Part shown: positions 9,002 through 17,111 of the stretch, piece after piece | How positions within the stretch are numbered: position 1 is the stretch's first letter | Layout of the letters: every line of letters begins with the position of its first letter | Source of the DNA: Streptomyces sp. JHA26 | Lineage (GTDB): Bacteria; Actinomycetota; Actinomycetes; Streptomycetales; Streptomycetaceae | DNA length: 64,000 nucleotides | Reading direction: 5' to 3' | Assembly (NCBI RefSeq): GCF_002005565.1 | Contig: NZ_BDJC01000015.1 | Location: 1 to 64,000, forward strand | Made by a program: the position numbers and the translations under genes | The notes under the pieces: generated by a model | Told to the model about the DNA's origin: nothing | Database searches by the model: none | Seen by the model: the letters and a program-made list of their open reading frames with translations, nothing else

Positions 9002-10294
9002 ATGCAGGTTCGCAGGTGGCTCCCAGACCAGCCCACCCGTATCGGTCGGCACGACTGGCCGGACGAGGGTGACAACGGAACACATCTGCGACTGCGGGCC
9101 GGCTCCATCGTGGTACTCGACCGGCAGGCGTGGCGGATCCTGGAGATCAACGCCTACTCGGGCGACCGGTGGCCGGAGTCCTACGAGAAGGCATGGCGCG
9201 ACCACGTGGAGCTGTGGTGGCACGCCAACGAACTGCGGCGGGCCAACAACCAGATGGTCAAGCCGGCGCCGGAGCGTTCCGAATTCTACAAGCGCCCGGT
9301 GATCCTGGTCCTGCGCAACGAGAACCTGCCCCGGTCCACGCCCAAGCACTGGTGCGCCCCCGCGAGCCACGACTGGCAGGTCCTCCCGGAGCACTACGCC
9401 GTCTGCCGCGCCTGCGGCGAGCTGCCGCCCTGCCACCACGGGGAGTACCGCTGGGAGGGCGGTCCCCGCTGGCCCGAGAACAGCGGCGGCATCCCGCTCA
9501 TCGTGCCGGAGGGCTGCTGCATGGGGTGCGCCGAGCCGATCAAGCCACGGGGGCGGACCGTGCGCTTCCCGGGCCCGAACCTCTGGTACCCGGACCTGGA
9601 GGAGAACACCGCGGTCTTCCACGCTCGCGCCGCCTGCGCCGATCAGGTCGACTGCTACCGCATGCAGTGGCAGGCCGAGTACAACCCGCGTTCCTCCGCC
9701 GCCCACTCCGCCACCCCGGCGTTCCCGGGCTTCGAGCACTTCGTGGTGCCCCAGACCCGGCACGCCCCGGACCTGGCCCCGCACGTCCAGCAGGGCTCCC
9801 AGAGCCCGCATCCCCCGCAGTTCGGCCAGATGCGGCCGGCCGAGGAGGAACGCAACCGCGCGGTGGGCGGCTCCGGCACGTTCCACCCCCCGTTCGACGG
9901 GTACCGCGCGGAACCGGAGACCGGTGCGGCGCCGGCCGGCCCGACGGCGCCGGCCTCCTCCGAGCCGGGGCGCCAGGCGGCATCCGTGGCCTCCGCCGCG
10001 CCGACGGCGGACCCGGCCGGGCCGGGCCGGGCCACCGTACCCGCGCCCTCCTCCGCGGCCGAGACGCCCGCGTCCACCACCACGGCCGAGGCGCCCGCGC
10101 CCGCCGTCGCGGCCTCCTCGGTCGAGAGCGCCGGGCAGGCGCTCCGGGCGGCGGAGGAGCTGGGCCTGTCCCTGACCGAGCGCCCGGCCTTCCACAACGC
10201 GGAACAGGCCGCCCGGGTGATCGAGGAACTCACCGCCGCGGTCCGGAACATCGCGCTCTGCCTGAACCCGTCGGCCGTCCGCGAGCGTTCCTGA
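9002..10294 (+). CDS. Conserved hypothetical protein with Cys-rich core
   Basis: A 430-residue cytoplasmic-looking protein that I cannot place in a named family. Residues 1-110 are globular (GSIVVLDRQAWRILEI). Residues 115-215 carry pairs of Cys (HWCAP, CRACGELPPCHHG, CCMGCAEP, CADQVDCY) that could bind zinc. Residues 250-375 are Pro/Ala-rich and disordered. The C-terminal 50 residues form a predicted helical unit (AAEELGLSLTERPAFHNAEQ). GAGGAG precedes the ATG at 9002. There is no obvious operon partner, and I assign no function. Confidence 0.8.
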   Translation: MQVRRWLPDQPTRIGRHDWPDEGDNGTHLRLRAGSIVVLDRQAWRILEINAYSGDRWPESYEKAWRDHVELWWHANELRRANNQMVKPAPERSEFYKRPVILVLRNENLPRSTPKHWCAPASHDWQVLPEHYAVCRACGELPPCHHGEYRWEGGPRWPENSGGIPLIVPEGCCMGCAEPIKPRGRTVRFPGPNLWYPDLEENTAVFHARAACADQVDCYRMQWQAEYNPRSSAAHSATPAFPGFEHFVVPQTRHAPDLAPHVQQGSQSPHPPQFGQMRPAEEERNRAVGGSGTFHPPFDGYRAEPETGAAPAGPTAPASSEPGRQAASVASAAPTADPAGPGRATVPAPSSAAETPASTTTAEAPAPAVAASSVESAGQALRAAEELGLSLTERPAFHNAEQAARVIEELTAAVRNIALCLNPSAVRERS

Positions 10295-10303
10295 CCCGCG
10301 GAC

Positions 10304-10345
10304 GACCGCACGCGCACGACCGCACGCGCACGACCGCACGCGCAC
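10304..10345. repeat. Three perfect tandem copies of a 14-mer
   Basis: GACCGCACGCGCAC occurs at 10304-10317, 10318-10331 and 10332-10345, between two convergent genes. GC-rich inverted repeats (CCGCGG) follow. It may be simple slippage or may act in termination. Confidence 0.85.
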
Positions 10346-10400
10346 TTCCCGTCACGGCCGGCCCGCGGCCCGCGGTCCGCGGGTCGGCACGCGCGCGGGG

Positions 10401-11846
10401 TCAGTCGTCGCCGGTCTTGGAACCGAGGGTGAGATCGGTGGTGTGCTGCTTGCCGCCGCGCTCGTAGGTGAGCGTGACCTTGTCGCCGGGCTTGTGGGTC
10501 CAGATCTCGCCGATCAGGGTCGGGCCGCTGTCGATCACCGTGTCGTCGAGCTTGGTGATGACGTCGCCGGGCTTGAGGCCCGCGGCCGCGGCGGGGCCGC
10601 CCGGTTCGACGGGCTCGGAGCCGCTGACGCCCTGCTCGGTGATCTTCGCGCCGTTCGCCGTCTCCTCCAGGGAGACGGAGGCGCCGATCCTGGCGTACAC
10701 CGGCTTGCCGGTCTCGATCAGCTGCTTGGCGACGAACTCCGCCTGGTTGATCGGGATGGCGAAGCCCAGGCCGATCGATCCCGCCTGACCGGTACCGCCG
10801 AAGCCGCCGCTGCTCGTGGACTGGATCGCGGAGTTGATCCCGATCACGTTGCCCTGCGCGTCCAGCAGCGGGCCGCCGGAGTTGCCCGGGTTGATCGAGG
10901 CGTCGGTCTGCAGGGCGCTCATGTAGGACGCCTTGCTGCTCGCGCTGCCGTCGCTGGAGGCCACGGGGCGGTTCTTGGCGCTGATGATGCCCGTGGTCAC
11001 CGTGTTGGACAGGCCGAAGGGGGCGCCGATGGCGATCGTCGAGTCGCCGACGGCCACCTTGTCCGAGTCGCCGAGGGGCAGCGGGTTCAGGTCCGACGGG
11101 GCGTTCTCGAGCTTGATGACCGCCACGTCGTAGCCCTGCGCGTGGCCGACCACCTGGGCGTCGTACCTCTTGCCGTCGGGGAAGGTCGCGCTGAGCTTGC
11201 CGCCGTCGACCGCCTCCGCCACCACGTGGTTGTTGGTGACGATGTGACCCTGCTTGTCGAAGACGAAGCCCGTGCCGGTGCCGCCCTCGCCGTTGCTGCC
11301 CTCGGCCTGGATGGTGACCGTGCTGGGCAGCGCCCTGGCGGCCACGCCCGCGACCGTGCCTGCGTCGCGCTTGACCGAGCCGCCGGTGTCCGAGGCGGAG
11401 ACCGTCGTGGAACCGGACTCGTCGTTGTTCTTGGCCAGGGTGTAGCCAAGGCCGCCGCCCAGACCGCCCGCGACCAGGGCGGCGATCAGGATCGCGGCGA
11501 CCACGCCGCCACGGCCGCGGCCGGACTTCGGCGCCGGCGGCGGGTACGAGGAGCCCCAGCCGCCACCGGAACCGTCGCCGCCGTAGGACGGGCCGACCGG
11601 CGGCGGGGGCGGCGGCCAGGAGGCGTCGGGGGCCGAGGGCCCCGGGGAGGCGGCCTGGTGGGAGCCGGGGGCGGAGGCCGGGGGTGACCGGAAACCGTCG
11701 TGCGGCTCCGCACCCGCGGGCGCCTGGGACGGCGGCTGGTCCGGGTGGGGCGGCGGGGGCGGCTCGGAGGCTGCGGGAGATTCCACCGGCACGGGAGGTG
11801 CGGACGGGGCCGGGGGTACCGCGGTGCCCTCGTTCTCGGTGCTCAC
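10401..11846 (-). CDS. htrA: HtrA/DegP-like membrane-anchored serine protease with PDZ domain
   Basis: Degrades or refolds damaged proteins outside the membrane. The 481-residue product has a Pro-rich cytoplasmic tail (1-110), one transmembrane helix (about 114-136), a trypsin-like domain with His207 (TNNHVV), Asp240 (GYDVAVIKL) and Ser323 (GNSGGPL), and a PDZ domain (about 385-475, GLKPGDVITKLDD). The GTG at 11846 has GAGGAGAG seven bases upstream; a longer upstream reading has none. The whole triad is present. The order fits the actinobacterial inside-out topology. From memory this is the S. coelicolor SCO3977-type HtrA. Confidence 0.93.
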   Translation of the reverse strand: MSTENEGTAVPPAPSAPPVPVESPAASEPPPPPHPDQPPSQAPAGAEPHDGFRSPPASAPGSHQAASPGPSAPDASWPPPPPPVGPSYGGDGSGGGWGSSYPPPAPKSGRGRGGVVAAILIAALVAGGLGGGLGYTLAKNNDESGSTTVSASDTGGSVKRDAGTVAGVAARALPSTVTIQAEGSNGEGGTGTGFVFDKQGHIVTNNHVVAEAVDGGKLSATFPDGKRYDAQVVGHAQGYDVAVIKLENAPSDLNPLPLGDSDKVAVGDSTIAIGAPFGLSNTVTTGIISAKNRPVASSDGSASSKASYMSALQTDASINPGNSGGPLLDAQGNVIGINSAIQSTSSGGFGGTGQAGSIGLGFAIPINQAEFVAKQLIETGKPVYARIGASVSLEETANGAKITEQGVSGSEPVEPGGPAAAAGLKPGDVITKLDDTVIDSGPTLIGEIWTHKPGDKVTLTYERGGKQHTTDLTLGSKTGDD

Positions 11847-12122
11847 AGCTTCTCTCCTCGATCCACGACTGCCGCCCGGGCGCACTGGTCGCGCTCGGCC
11901 ACGCTCACGCGCGCCGCTCCACGGCCCGGAGCGAAGGGGCTGCGCATGCGGTGGGGCATGTGTTTGTGTAGGCCAACAGCTTTTCCCACGAGCCGTCAGA
12001 GCACCATAAGCGGATGCTGTGGGCCCGCGGTCGTTCCTTATACAGGCCATCCAAGACTAAACGGGCACGCGGCCGATGACTCCGGGGGCACGTCCACCCG
12101 CGCGCGGTGGCACCATGACGCG

Positions 12123-12950
12123 GTGACCCACGTACGACAGCACCCGATGCAGGTGGTCGCCCACCGCGGGGCCTCCGAGGAGGCCCCCGAGCACACCCTG
12201 GCCGCCTACCGGAAGGCGATCGAGGACGGGGCGGACGCCCTGGAGTGCGATGTGCGCCTGACCGCCGACGGCCACCTCGTCTGCGTCCACGACTGGCGCG
12301 TCGACCGCACCTCCAACGGCCGCGGCGCGGTCTCGGCGCTGGAGCTCGCCGACCTGGCGGCCCTGGACTTCGGCGCCCGCAGGACCCGGGAGTTCTGGCG
12401 CACGCGCGACGAGCAGCCCGAGTGGGAGCACCGGCCCGAGGACCGGGAGGAGACCTCGGTGCTCACCCTGGAGCGGTTGCTGGAGCTGGTGTCGGACGCG
12501 GGACGGCGGGTGGAGCTGGCCATCGAGACCAAGCACCCCACGCGCTGGGCGGGGCAGGTGGAGGAGCGGCTGTTGCTGCTGCTGAAGCGGTTCGGTCTCG
12601 ACGCGCCCGCCTCGGCCGCCGAGTCGCCGGTGCGCGTGATGAGTTTCTCGGCCCGCTCGCTGCACCGGGTGCGGGCCGCGTCTCCGACGCTGCCGACGGT
12701 CTACCTGATGCAGTTCGTCTCGCCCCGGCTGCGCGACGGACGGCTGCCGGCCGGTGTCCGGATCGCGGGTCCCTCGATCCGCATCGTGCGCAACCACCCC
12801 GCCTACATCGAGCGGCTGAAGAAGGCCGGGCACCAGGTGCACGTGTGGACCGTGAACGAGACCGCCGACGTGGACCTCTGCGCCGGCCTGGGCGTCGACG
12901 CGGTCATCACCAACCGGCCACGCGCCGTCCTGGAGCACCTCGGCCGCTGA
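12123..12950 (+). CDS. Glycerophosphodiester phosphodiesterase family protein
   Basis: Hydrolyses glycerophosphodiesters to an alcohol and glycerol-3-phosphate. The 275-residue TIM-barrel shows the family marks: VAHRGASEEAPEHT near the start, the metal-binding LECDVRLTADGHLVCVHD, LAIETKH in the middle, and HVWTVN plus GVDAVITNRP at the end. No signal peptide is present, so it is probably cytoplasmic. The GTG at 12123 fits homologues that begin MTHVRQHP. It is divergent from htrA, from which it is separated by about 276 bp that hold both promoters. Confidence 0.92.
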   Translation: MTHVRQHPMQVVAHRGASEEAPEHTLAAYRKAIEDGADALECDVRLTADGHLVCVHDWRVDRTSNGRGAVSALELADLAALDFGARRTREFWRTRDEQPEWEHRPEDREETSVLTLERLLELVSDAGRRVELAIETKHPTRWAGQVEERLLLLLKRFGLDAPASAAESPVRVMSFSARSLHRVRAASPTLPTVYLMQFVSPRLRDGRLPAGVRIAGPSIRIVRNHPAYIERLKKAGHQVHVWTVNETADVDLCAGLGVDAVITNRPRAVLEHLGR

Positions 12951-13162
12951 TTCGTCCGGAAGCCTTGACCCCGCGGCCTCTCTGCCCCATTCTCCGGTCT
13001 TGGCCACCGACGAGATCCAGCCACATGATTACGGGGAGTGCTCCGGCGCGTTCGGTGCGTGTCCGATCGTGTCGAATGCGTCACCGGGCGGGCAACGGCC
13101 GGTTTCCGGCCCAGGCCAGAAGGGCATCCACTCCGTGGCGTGGGGCGAAGGAGGTCTCGGGG

Positions 13163-13714
13163 GTGGCGTTGGTGGTGGCACAGGAGGTGCCCACGTCGTC
13201 GAGCATGGCCGTTCCCCATGGCCCTGCGGGCGTGGGGAAAGCACGACACCGGATGCGGGAGCAGTTGCGCAGGGGCGGTGTGGCGGAATCGGTCATCGAC
13301 GACGCGGTACTGGTCCTTTCCGAACTTCTCAGCAACGCGTGCAAGCACGGCCGTCCGCTGGGTGACGCCCTGGCCGGGGACGGTGACGTCCGCGCCGCAT
13401 GGCAGGTGGACACGGCGGGCCGGCTCCTCGTGGAGGTGACGGACGGCGGCGGACCGACCCGTCCGGCCCCGGCGACCCCGTCGGTCACCGCGCACGGCGG
13501 CCGCGGGCTGAACATCATCACCGCGCTCGCCGACGACTGGGGCGTGCGGGACGGCGCGTGCGGAGAGGTCACGGTCTGGGTGGTCGTCCACGACGACGTG
13601 TACGACCCGGACGCGGGGCACCGGCGCGACGACTTCGCCACGCGGATCGCTGCCCCGGCCGTGTCGGAGATCCCCGGTCTGGACTTCGCGGACGCGTTCG
13701 ACGACCTGGGCTGA
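13163..13714 (+). CDS. RsbW-like ATP-binding protein (HATPase_c_2, anti-sigma type)
   Basis: A 183-residue GHKL ATPase-domain protein. It has the N-box (VLSELLSNACKHG), the G1 box (VTDGGG) and GGRGLNIITALADDWGV. Such single-domain proteins usually act as kinases or anti-sigma factors on STAS antagonists. The C-terminal 40 residues (YDPDAGHRRDD to the end) are acidic and specific to this subgroup. I chose GTG 13163, which follows GGAGG at nine bases. No cognate sigma or anti-anti-sigma gene is adjacent. Confidence 0.88.
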   Translation: MALVVAQEVPTSSSMAVPHGPAGVGKARHRMREQLRRGGVAESVIDDAVLVLSELLSNACKHGRPLGDALAGDGDVRAAWQVDTAGRLLVEVTDGGGPTRPAPATPSVTAHGGRGLNIITALADDWGVRDGACGEVTVWVVVHDDVYDPDAGHRRDDFATRIAAPAVSEIPGLDFADAFDDLG

Positions 13715-13826
13715 GCAACGGCCCGGGCCCGGCCCGGCACCGGCCGACCCGTGCGGTGCGGGCGGTCGTGCGGTGCGGGCGGCCCGCTCCCGCGGGGCAC
13801 GCTCCCCGCTCGGCGCGCCGGAGGAG

Positions 13827-13853
13827 TTGTCCACACGCGGCTCGTCGTCCACA
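13827..13853 (+). other. Two DnaA-box-like 9-mers
   Basis: TTGTCCACA (13827-13835) matches the preferred Streptomyces DnaA box exactly. TCGTCCACA (13845-13853) differs by one base. They are 18 bp apart, on the same strand, upstream of the SEC-C protein gene. Confidence 0.5.
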
Positions 13854-13927
13854 GGATCCCGTCGGCCGGGACGCGAACGGCTAGGCTCGCGCCGTACGAG
13901 TAGAGCCGTAACCGGGAGACACCCACG

Positions 13928-14893
13928 ATGGCCAAGAAGCGACCCCAGACGAAGGCCAAGCGGCCCCAGCTCACCGACGGCGAGGTCCCGGTCGTCGGCG
14001 CCCGCGAGCCCTGCCCCTGCGGCAGCGGCCGTCGCTACAAGGCCTGCCACGGCCGGGCCGCCGCGCAGGCCACGACCGCGCTGGTGCACCGTCCGTTCGA
14101 AGGCCTGCCCGGCGAGTGCGACTGGGTGGCGCTGCGCGAGCTGGTGCCGGCGGCCACGGTCGGGCTGACGCTGAAGGACGGCCTGCCCGAGGGCGTCCCG
14201 TCGGTCACGCTGGCCACGGTGCTGCCGATGGCCTGGCCGGCCCTGCGCCGCGACGACGGCTCGGTGCTGCTCGGCCTGCAGAACGACACGGCGTCGGGCG
14301 ACATCAGCCGCGACCTGGCGGACACCCTCCAGCGGGCCCTGACCGCCGCGCCGGGCACGCCCGTGCAGGGGCGTCGCGCGTCGGCCGACGGTCCGCGCCT
14401 GCAGGACCTGCTCGCGCCCGAGGGTGCTTTCGAGCCGGCGGTGCACGAGGGCTTCGAGTTCTGGGTCCCGGACGCGGAGAACGCCACGCCGGAGGTGGCC
14501 GCCTCCCTGGAGCGGGCCAACGCCGCGGCCATCCCGACCGTCCGGCTCCAGGGCGTGGACGCCGCCTACTGGTGCGAGACGCCGGAGAAGAACCACCTGC
14601 GGTGGGTCATGCCGCACGAGGAGGAGCGGCTTCTGGACGCGTTGGCCCGGCTGCACGCGGCGGGCCGGTCGAGCCTCGGCGAGGGCACCCGCCTCGTGGG
14701 TTCCTTCCGTGCCCACGGGCTCACCGTCCCGGTCTGGGACCTGCCGAGCGGGACCACCGCCGAGGACGTGGAGAAGCCGGCGGCCGAGTTCGCCGAGCGC
14801 CTCGCCGAGGCGTTGGCCACGGACGCGCCGCTCACGCCCGACGAGCGCCGGGCGCGCGGCGGCCTGACCAACCGGCAGGTCACCCTCAGCTGA
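13928..14893 (+). CDS. SEC-C motif protein of the DUF5926 type
   Basis: A 321-residue cytoplasmic protein. The basic N-terminus (AKKRPQTKAKRP) leads into a SEC-C zinc motif (PCPCGSGRRYKACHG, about residues 29-43) of the kind that binds zinc at the C-terminus of SecA. The rest is a conserved actinobacterial domain without known activity (VHRPFEGLPGECDWVALREL, later YWCETPEKNHLRWVM). The ATG follows GGGAG at about ten bases. It stands alone, ending at a strong terminator. Confidence 0.88.
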   Translation: MAKKRPQTKAKRPQLTDGEVPVVGAREPCPCGSGRRYKACHGRAAAQATTALVHRPFEGLPGECDWVALRELVPAATVGLTLKDGLPEGVPSVTLATVLPMAWPALRRDDGSVLLGLQNDTASGDISRDLADTLQRALTAAPGTPVQGRRASADGPRLQDLLAPEGAFEPAVHEGFEFWVPDAENATPEVAASLERANAAAIPTVRLQGVDAAYWCETPEKNHLRWVMPHEEERLLDALARLHAAGRSSLGEGTRLVGSFRAHGLTVPVWDLPSGTTAEDVEKPAAEFAERLAEALATDAPLTPDERRARGGLTNRQVTLS

Positions 14894-14922
14894 GCGGCGG
14901 CCGGCGCACGGCCTCGGCGTCC

Positions 14923-14952
14923 GTTCCGGCTGACCGACCGGTCAGCCGGAAC
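14923..14952 (+). terminator. 13-bp-stem terminator
   Basis: GTTCCGGCTGACC (14923-14935) pairs perfectly with 14940-14952 around a GACC loop, 30 bp after the preceding stop codon. Confidence 0.85.
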
Positions 14953-14999
14953 ACCGGGTACGGAGGGGGTGACTCCGGTCACAACTCCCGGTAGAGCCA

Positions 15000-15110
15000 C
15001 GCCAGTCGGTGACCGGAAAACAGGAGATCGAATTTGCTAACCGCCAATCTCTTGTTACCGTTCGAGTAGCCCGGTTGCTGGTGCATCCCCCGTCGCCAGC
15101 AACCGGGTCT
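15000..15110 (+). ncRNA. Candidate small RNA or leader ending in an intrinsic-type terminator
   Basis: A block of clearly lower GC (GAATTTGCTAACC, then CAATCTCTTGTTACC) at about 15028-15062 runs into a 12-bp stem hairpin followed by TCTTTCC. No coding frame fits. It lies between a terminator and a convergent minus-strand gene, so a transcript from here would be short and stand-alone. No promoter could be defined with confidence. Confidence 0.35.
15070..15107 (+). terminator. 12-bp-stem hairpin with T-rich tail
   Basis: CCCGGTTGCTGG (15070-15081) pairs with 15096-15107, and TCTTTCC follows. It has the form of an intrinsic terminator reading left to right. Confidence 0.75.
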
Positions 15111-15150
15111 TTCCATGTCCACCGACACCCACGTGCTCACGACCGGTCCC

Positions 15151-15771
15151 TCAACGGGCGGTTTTCCGGGGTGAGTTGCTGCCGGTGCGCAGCAGCAACG
15201 GTCCGTGGTCGGCCCGGCCCGCGAACTCCGCGACCGCGGTGTACCCGGCCGGCTCGCCCTGCATCCGCACCCGGGGTGTCTCGCACGTGCCCGGCGCGTC
15301 CTCGGCGCCCACCGCGCAGCTCGTCCGCACACCGCGGCCGTCGGGCCCCATGAGGCTCAGCACGGTTTCCAGCGGCCCGCCGGTCGCGTTGCGGTAGGAG
15401 GTCCGCGCCCAGGTCCCGGCGCCCTGCGTCAGTACACAGGTCTGCGCCTCGACGCCCTCGGGCGAGGTGAGTTCGGGACCGCAGCGCACGGCGGTGGCCA
15501 GGCCGAGCGGCAGCGTGGTGCGGGCGGGCCCGGCGGCGGACGGCCCGGTGCCGTCGTCGTCGCGCGGCAGGGCGCCCGAGCCGAGGGACCGGCCGTCCTC
15601 CTCCCCGTCGTGCCCGGGTCCTGTCGACGCCACGGCGAAGGACAGCACGACCGCGCACGCCACGACGCCGGCGAGGACGTACGGACGGAACCCTCGGCCG
15701 GCCGGACGACGGCGGCGCCGTTCGGCCCGGCGCGGCCTCGAGGAACGGTGCACCCCAGCATGAAGCGGCAT
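15151..15771 (-). CDS. Membrane-anchored protein of unknown function
   Basis: A 206-residue product with an Arg-rich cytoplasmic start (SSRPRRAERRRRRPAGRG), one transmembrane helix (YVLAGVVACAVVLSFAVA) and an extracytoplasmic domain with four Cys (VRCGPEL, QTCVLTQG, RTSCAVG, GTCETP) likely to form two disulfides. The ATG at 15771 is used; a GTG 18 bases downstream is an alternative. It lies 56 bp after the primase-like gene and may be cotranscribed. No family is recognised. Confidence 0.75.
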   Translation of the reverse strand: MPLHAGVHRSSRPRRAERRRRRPAGRGFRPYVLAGVVACAVVLSFAVASTGPGHDGEEDGRSLGSGALPRDDDGTGPSAAGPARTTLPLGLATAVRCGPELTSPEGVEAQTCVLTQGAGTWARTSYRNATGGPLETVLSLMGPDGRGVRTSCAVGAEDAPGTCETPRVRMQGEPAGYTAVAEFAGRADHGPLLLRTGSNSPRKTAR

Positions 15772-15827
15772 GGAGCGGACGATAACGATCCCGGGCGGGC
15801 GCCGACTTCCGCGCGCGCCCGACACCC

Positions 15828-16493
15828 CTACAACTCGGGCGCGCTCACACCCGTACGGGTGAGGGCGTCGACCACCGCGTCCACCACGGCCTCCACGTCG
15901 GGCACCCAGGGCGAGGCGGAGCCGGGCAGCGGTGCCCGCTCCCAGCGGACGCCGCCTCGCCCGGTCCCGGACGGGGGCAGGACGAGGTAGCCGCCCTCGC
16001 CGTGGAAGCGCAGCGAACCGGGGACGAAGTCCTTGGCATAGAGCAGTTCGCCCAGCTGCTCCATGGAGTACGGCCGGACCAGCAGCGACCAGCGGGTGGG
16101 CGAGGCGACGACCGGGCCGAGCCGCAGACCGGCGCGGTCGAGCGCGGTCAGGGCGCGGGCGGCCGGCAGGGCGGGCAGGGAGACGGCGCACGGGGCACCG
16201 CCCCCGGTGGCCAGGACGATCGGCGCCGTCGGACGGTTGGTCCACCACCAGCGCACCATCCGCTCGTCGGTGGTGGCGGCGAGGAGACCGGGGTCGAAGG
16301 GGTGGGCGCCGGGCACCGTGCACTCGGGGTCGGGGCAGGCGCAGCGCGAGCGCGCCTGCGGATCGGGCGCCACGCCCGGGAGTACGGGCCACTGCCACTG
16401 CGTCGCGTAGGTCAGGGCCGCGCCGATCAGCTCAGGCCGCCCGCCACCTCGCCGGGACAGGAGCCTGCGTCGCCTTCCGAGGATCTCGCGCAT
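15828..16493 (-). CDS. Degenerate Prim-Pol-like protein
   Basis: A 221-residue relative of the Prim-Pol family. It keeps the Cys/His entry motif (CACPDPECTVPGAHP), the WWWTNRPTAPIVLATG strand and the GEGGYLVLPPSG turn. The metal-binding DxD expected after the TG-type strand is replaced by APCAVSLPALP, and the S-x-H motif is not evident. Catalysis as a primase or polymerase is therefore unlikely; a binding or regulatory role is possible. The ATG at 16493 has AAGGAACG upstream. Confidence 0.75.
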   Translation of the reverse strand: MREILGRRRRLLSRRGGGRPELIGAALTYATQWQWPVLPGVAPDPQARSRCACPDPECTVPGAHPFDPGLLAATTDERMVRWWWTNRPTAPIVLATGGGAPCAVSLPALPAARALTALDRAGLRLGPVVASPTRWSLLVRPYSMEQLGELLYAKDFVPGSLRFHGEGGYLVLPPSGTGRGGVRWERAPLPGSASPWVPDVEAVVDAVVDALTRTGVSAPEL

Positions 16494-17111
16494 GAGCGCT
16501 CGTTCCTTTCCGTTGCACGCCTGGCAACACCGTGGTCGTCTCACACCATGTGTCGATCTCTTCGCTGTGCGTAGCTGATGGCGCATCACACCCCTGCCGC
16601 GGGCAAGGGGACCCCTGTGGGCCGAGCTCTGACTGCGTCCGCGGCGACTGCGTCCATACTGCGTCCATCACGAGCATGGGCCTGGCGCGGGGGTGGCGAA
16701 GTCTGGCGTTTGCCGTCCCGCGTATTTCTCTCCGCCTCCGCCACGGGAGGATGGGGCACGGTCGTCGGTGGATAGGACGCCCGGGTCCGTCGCCAGGTTC
16801 CGGGTGGCCCCCAGCCACCCCTGGCCTTCACCGAGTACGTACCCATCACGACCGCTGTGACGCTCCGTGGAGCACCCCCAGAAGACCGCAACAAGTCATC
16901 CTCTGGGGAAGTTTCGAGCCAACTTTGCTTTTCCGCAAGGGGCGAGGAAAGGAGGCCCCTCACACCCCACGGACACCAGTAATCCCAGCAGGACAATGCT
17001 GGACATCTCCTTACGAGTGCGTGTACATGTGGAGGCACTGCTGCGGCGCAGAACGACATGGGGGTTTGCGATGCTTTTGAGCAGTAAGCACCGGTCGGAA
17101 AGCCGGACACC
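16494..17111. other. Long divergent intergenic region, no gene seen
   Basis: 618 bp between the degenerate primase-like gene and the PP2C gene. The octamer CTGCGTCC is repeated three times near 16633-16667. The stretch 16880-17060 is less GC-rich than its surroundings and probably carries the promoter of the phosphatase gene. No coding frame has convincing codon use. Confidence 0.5.
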
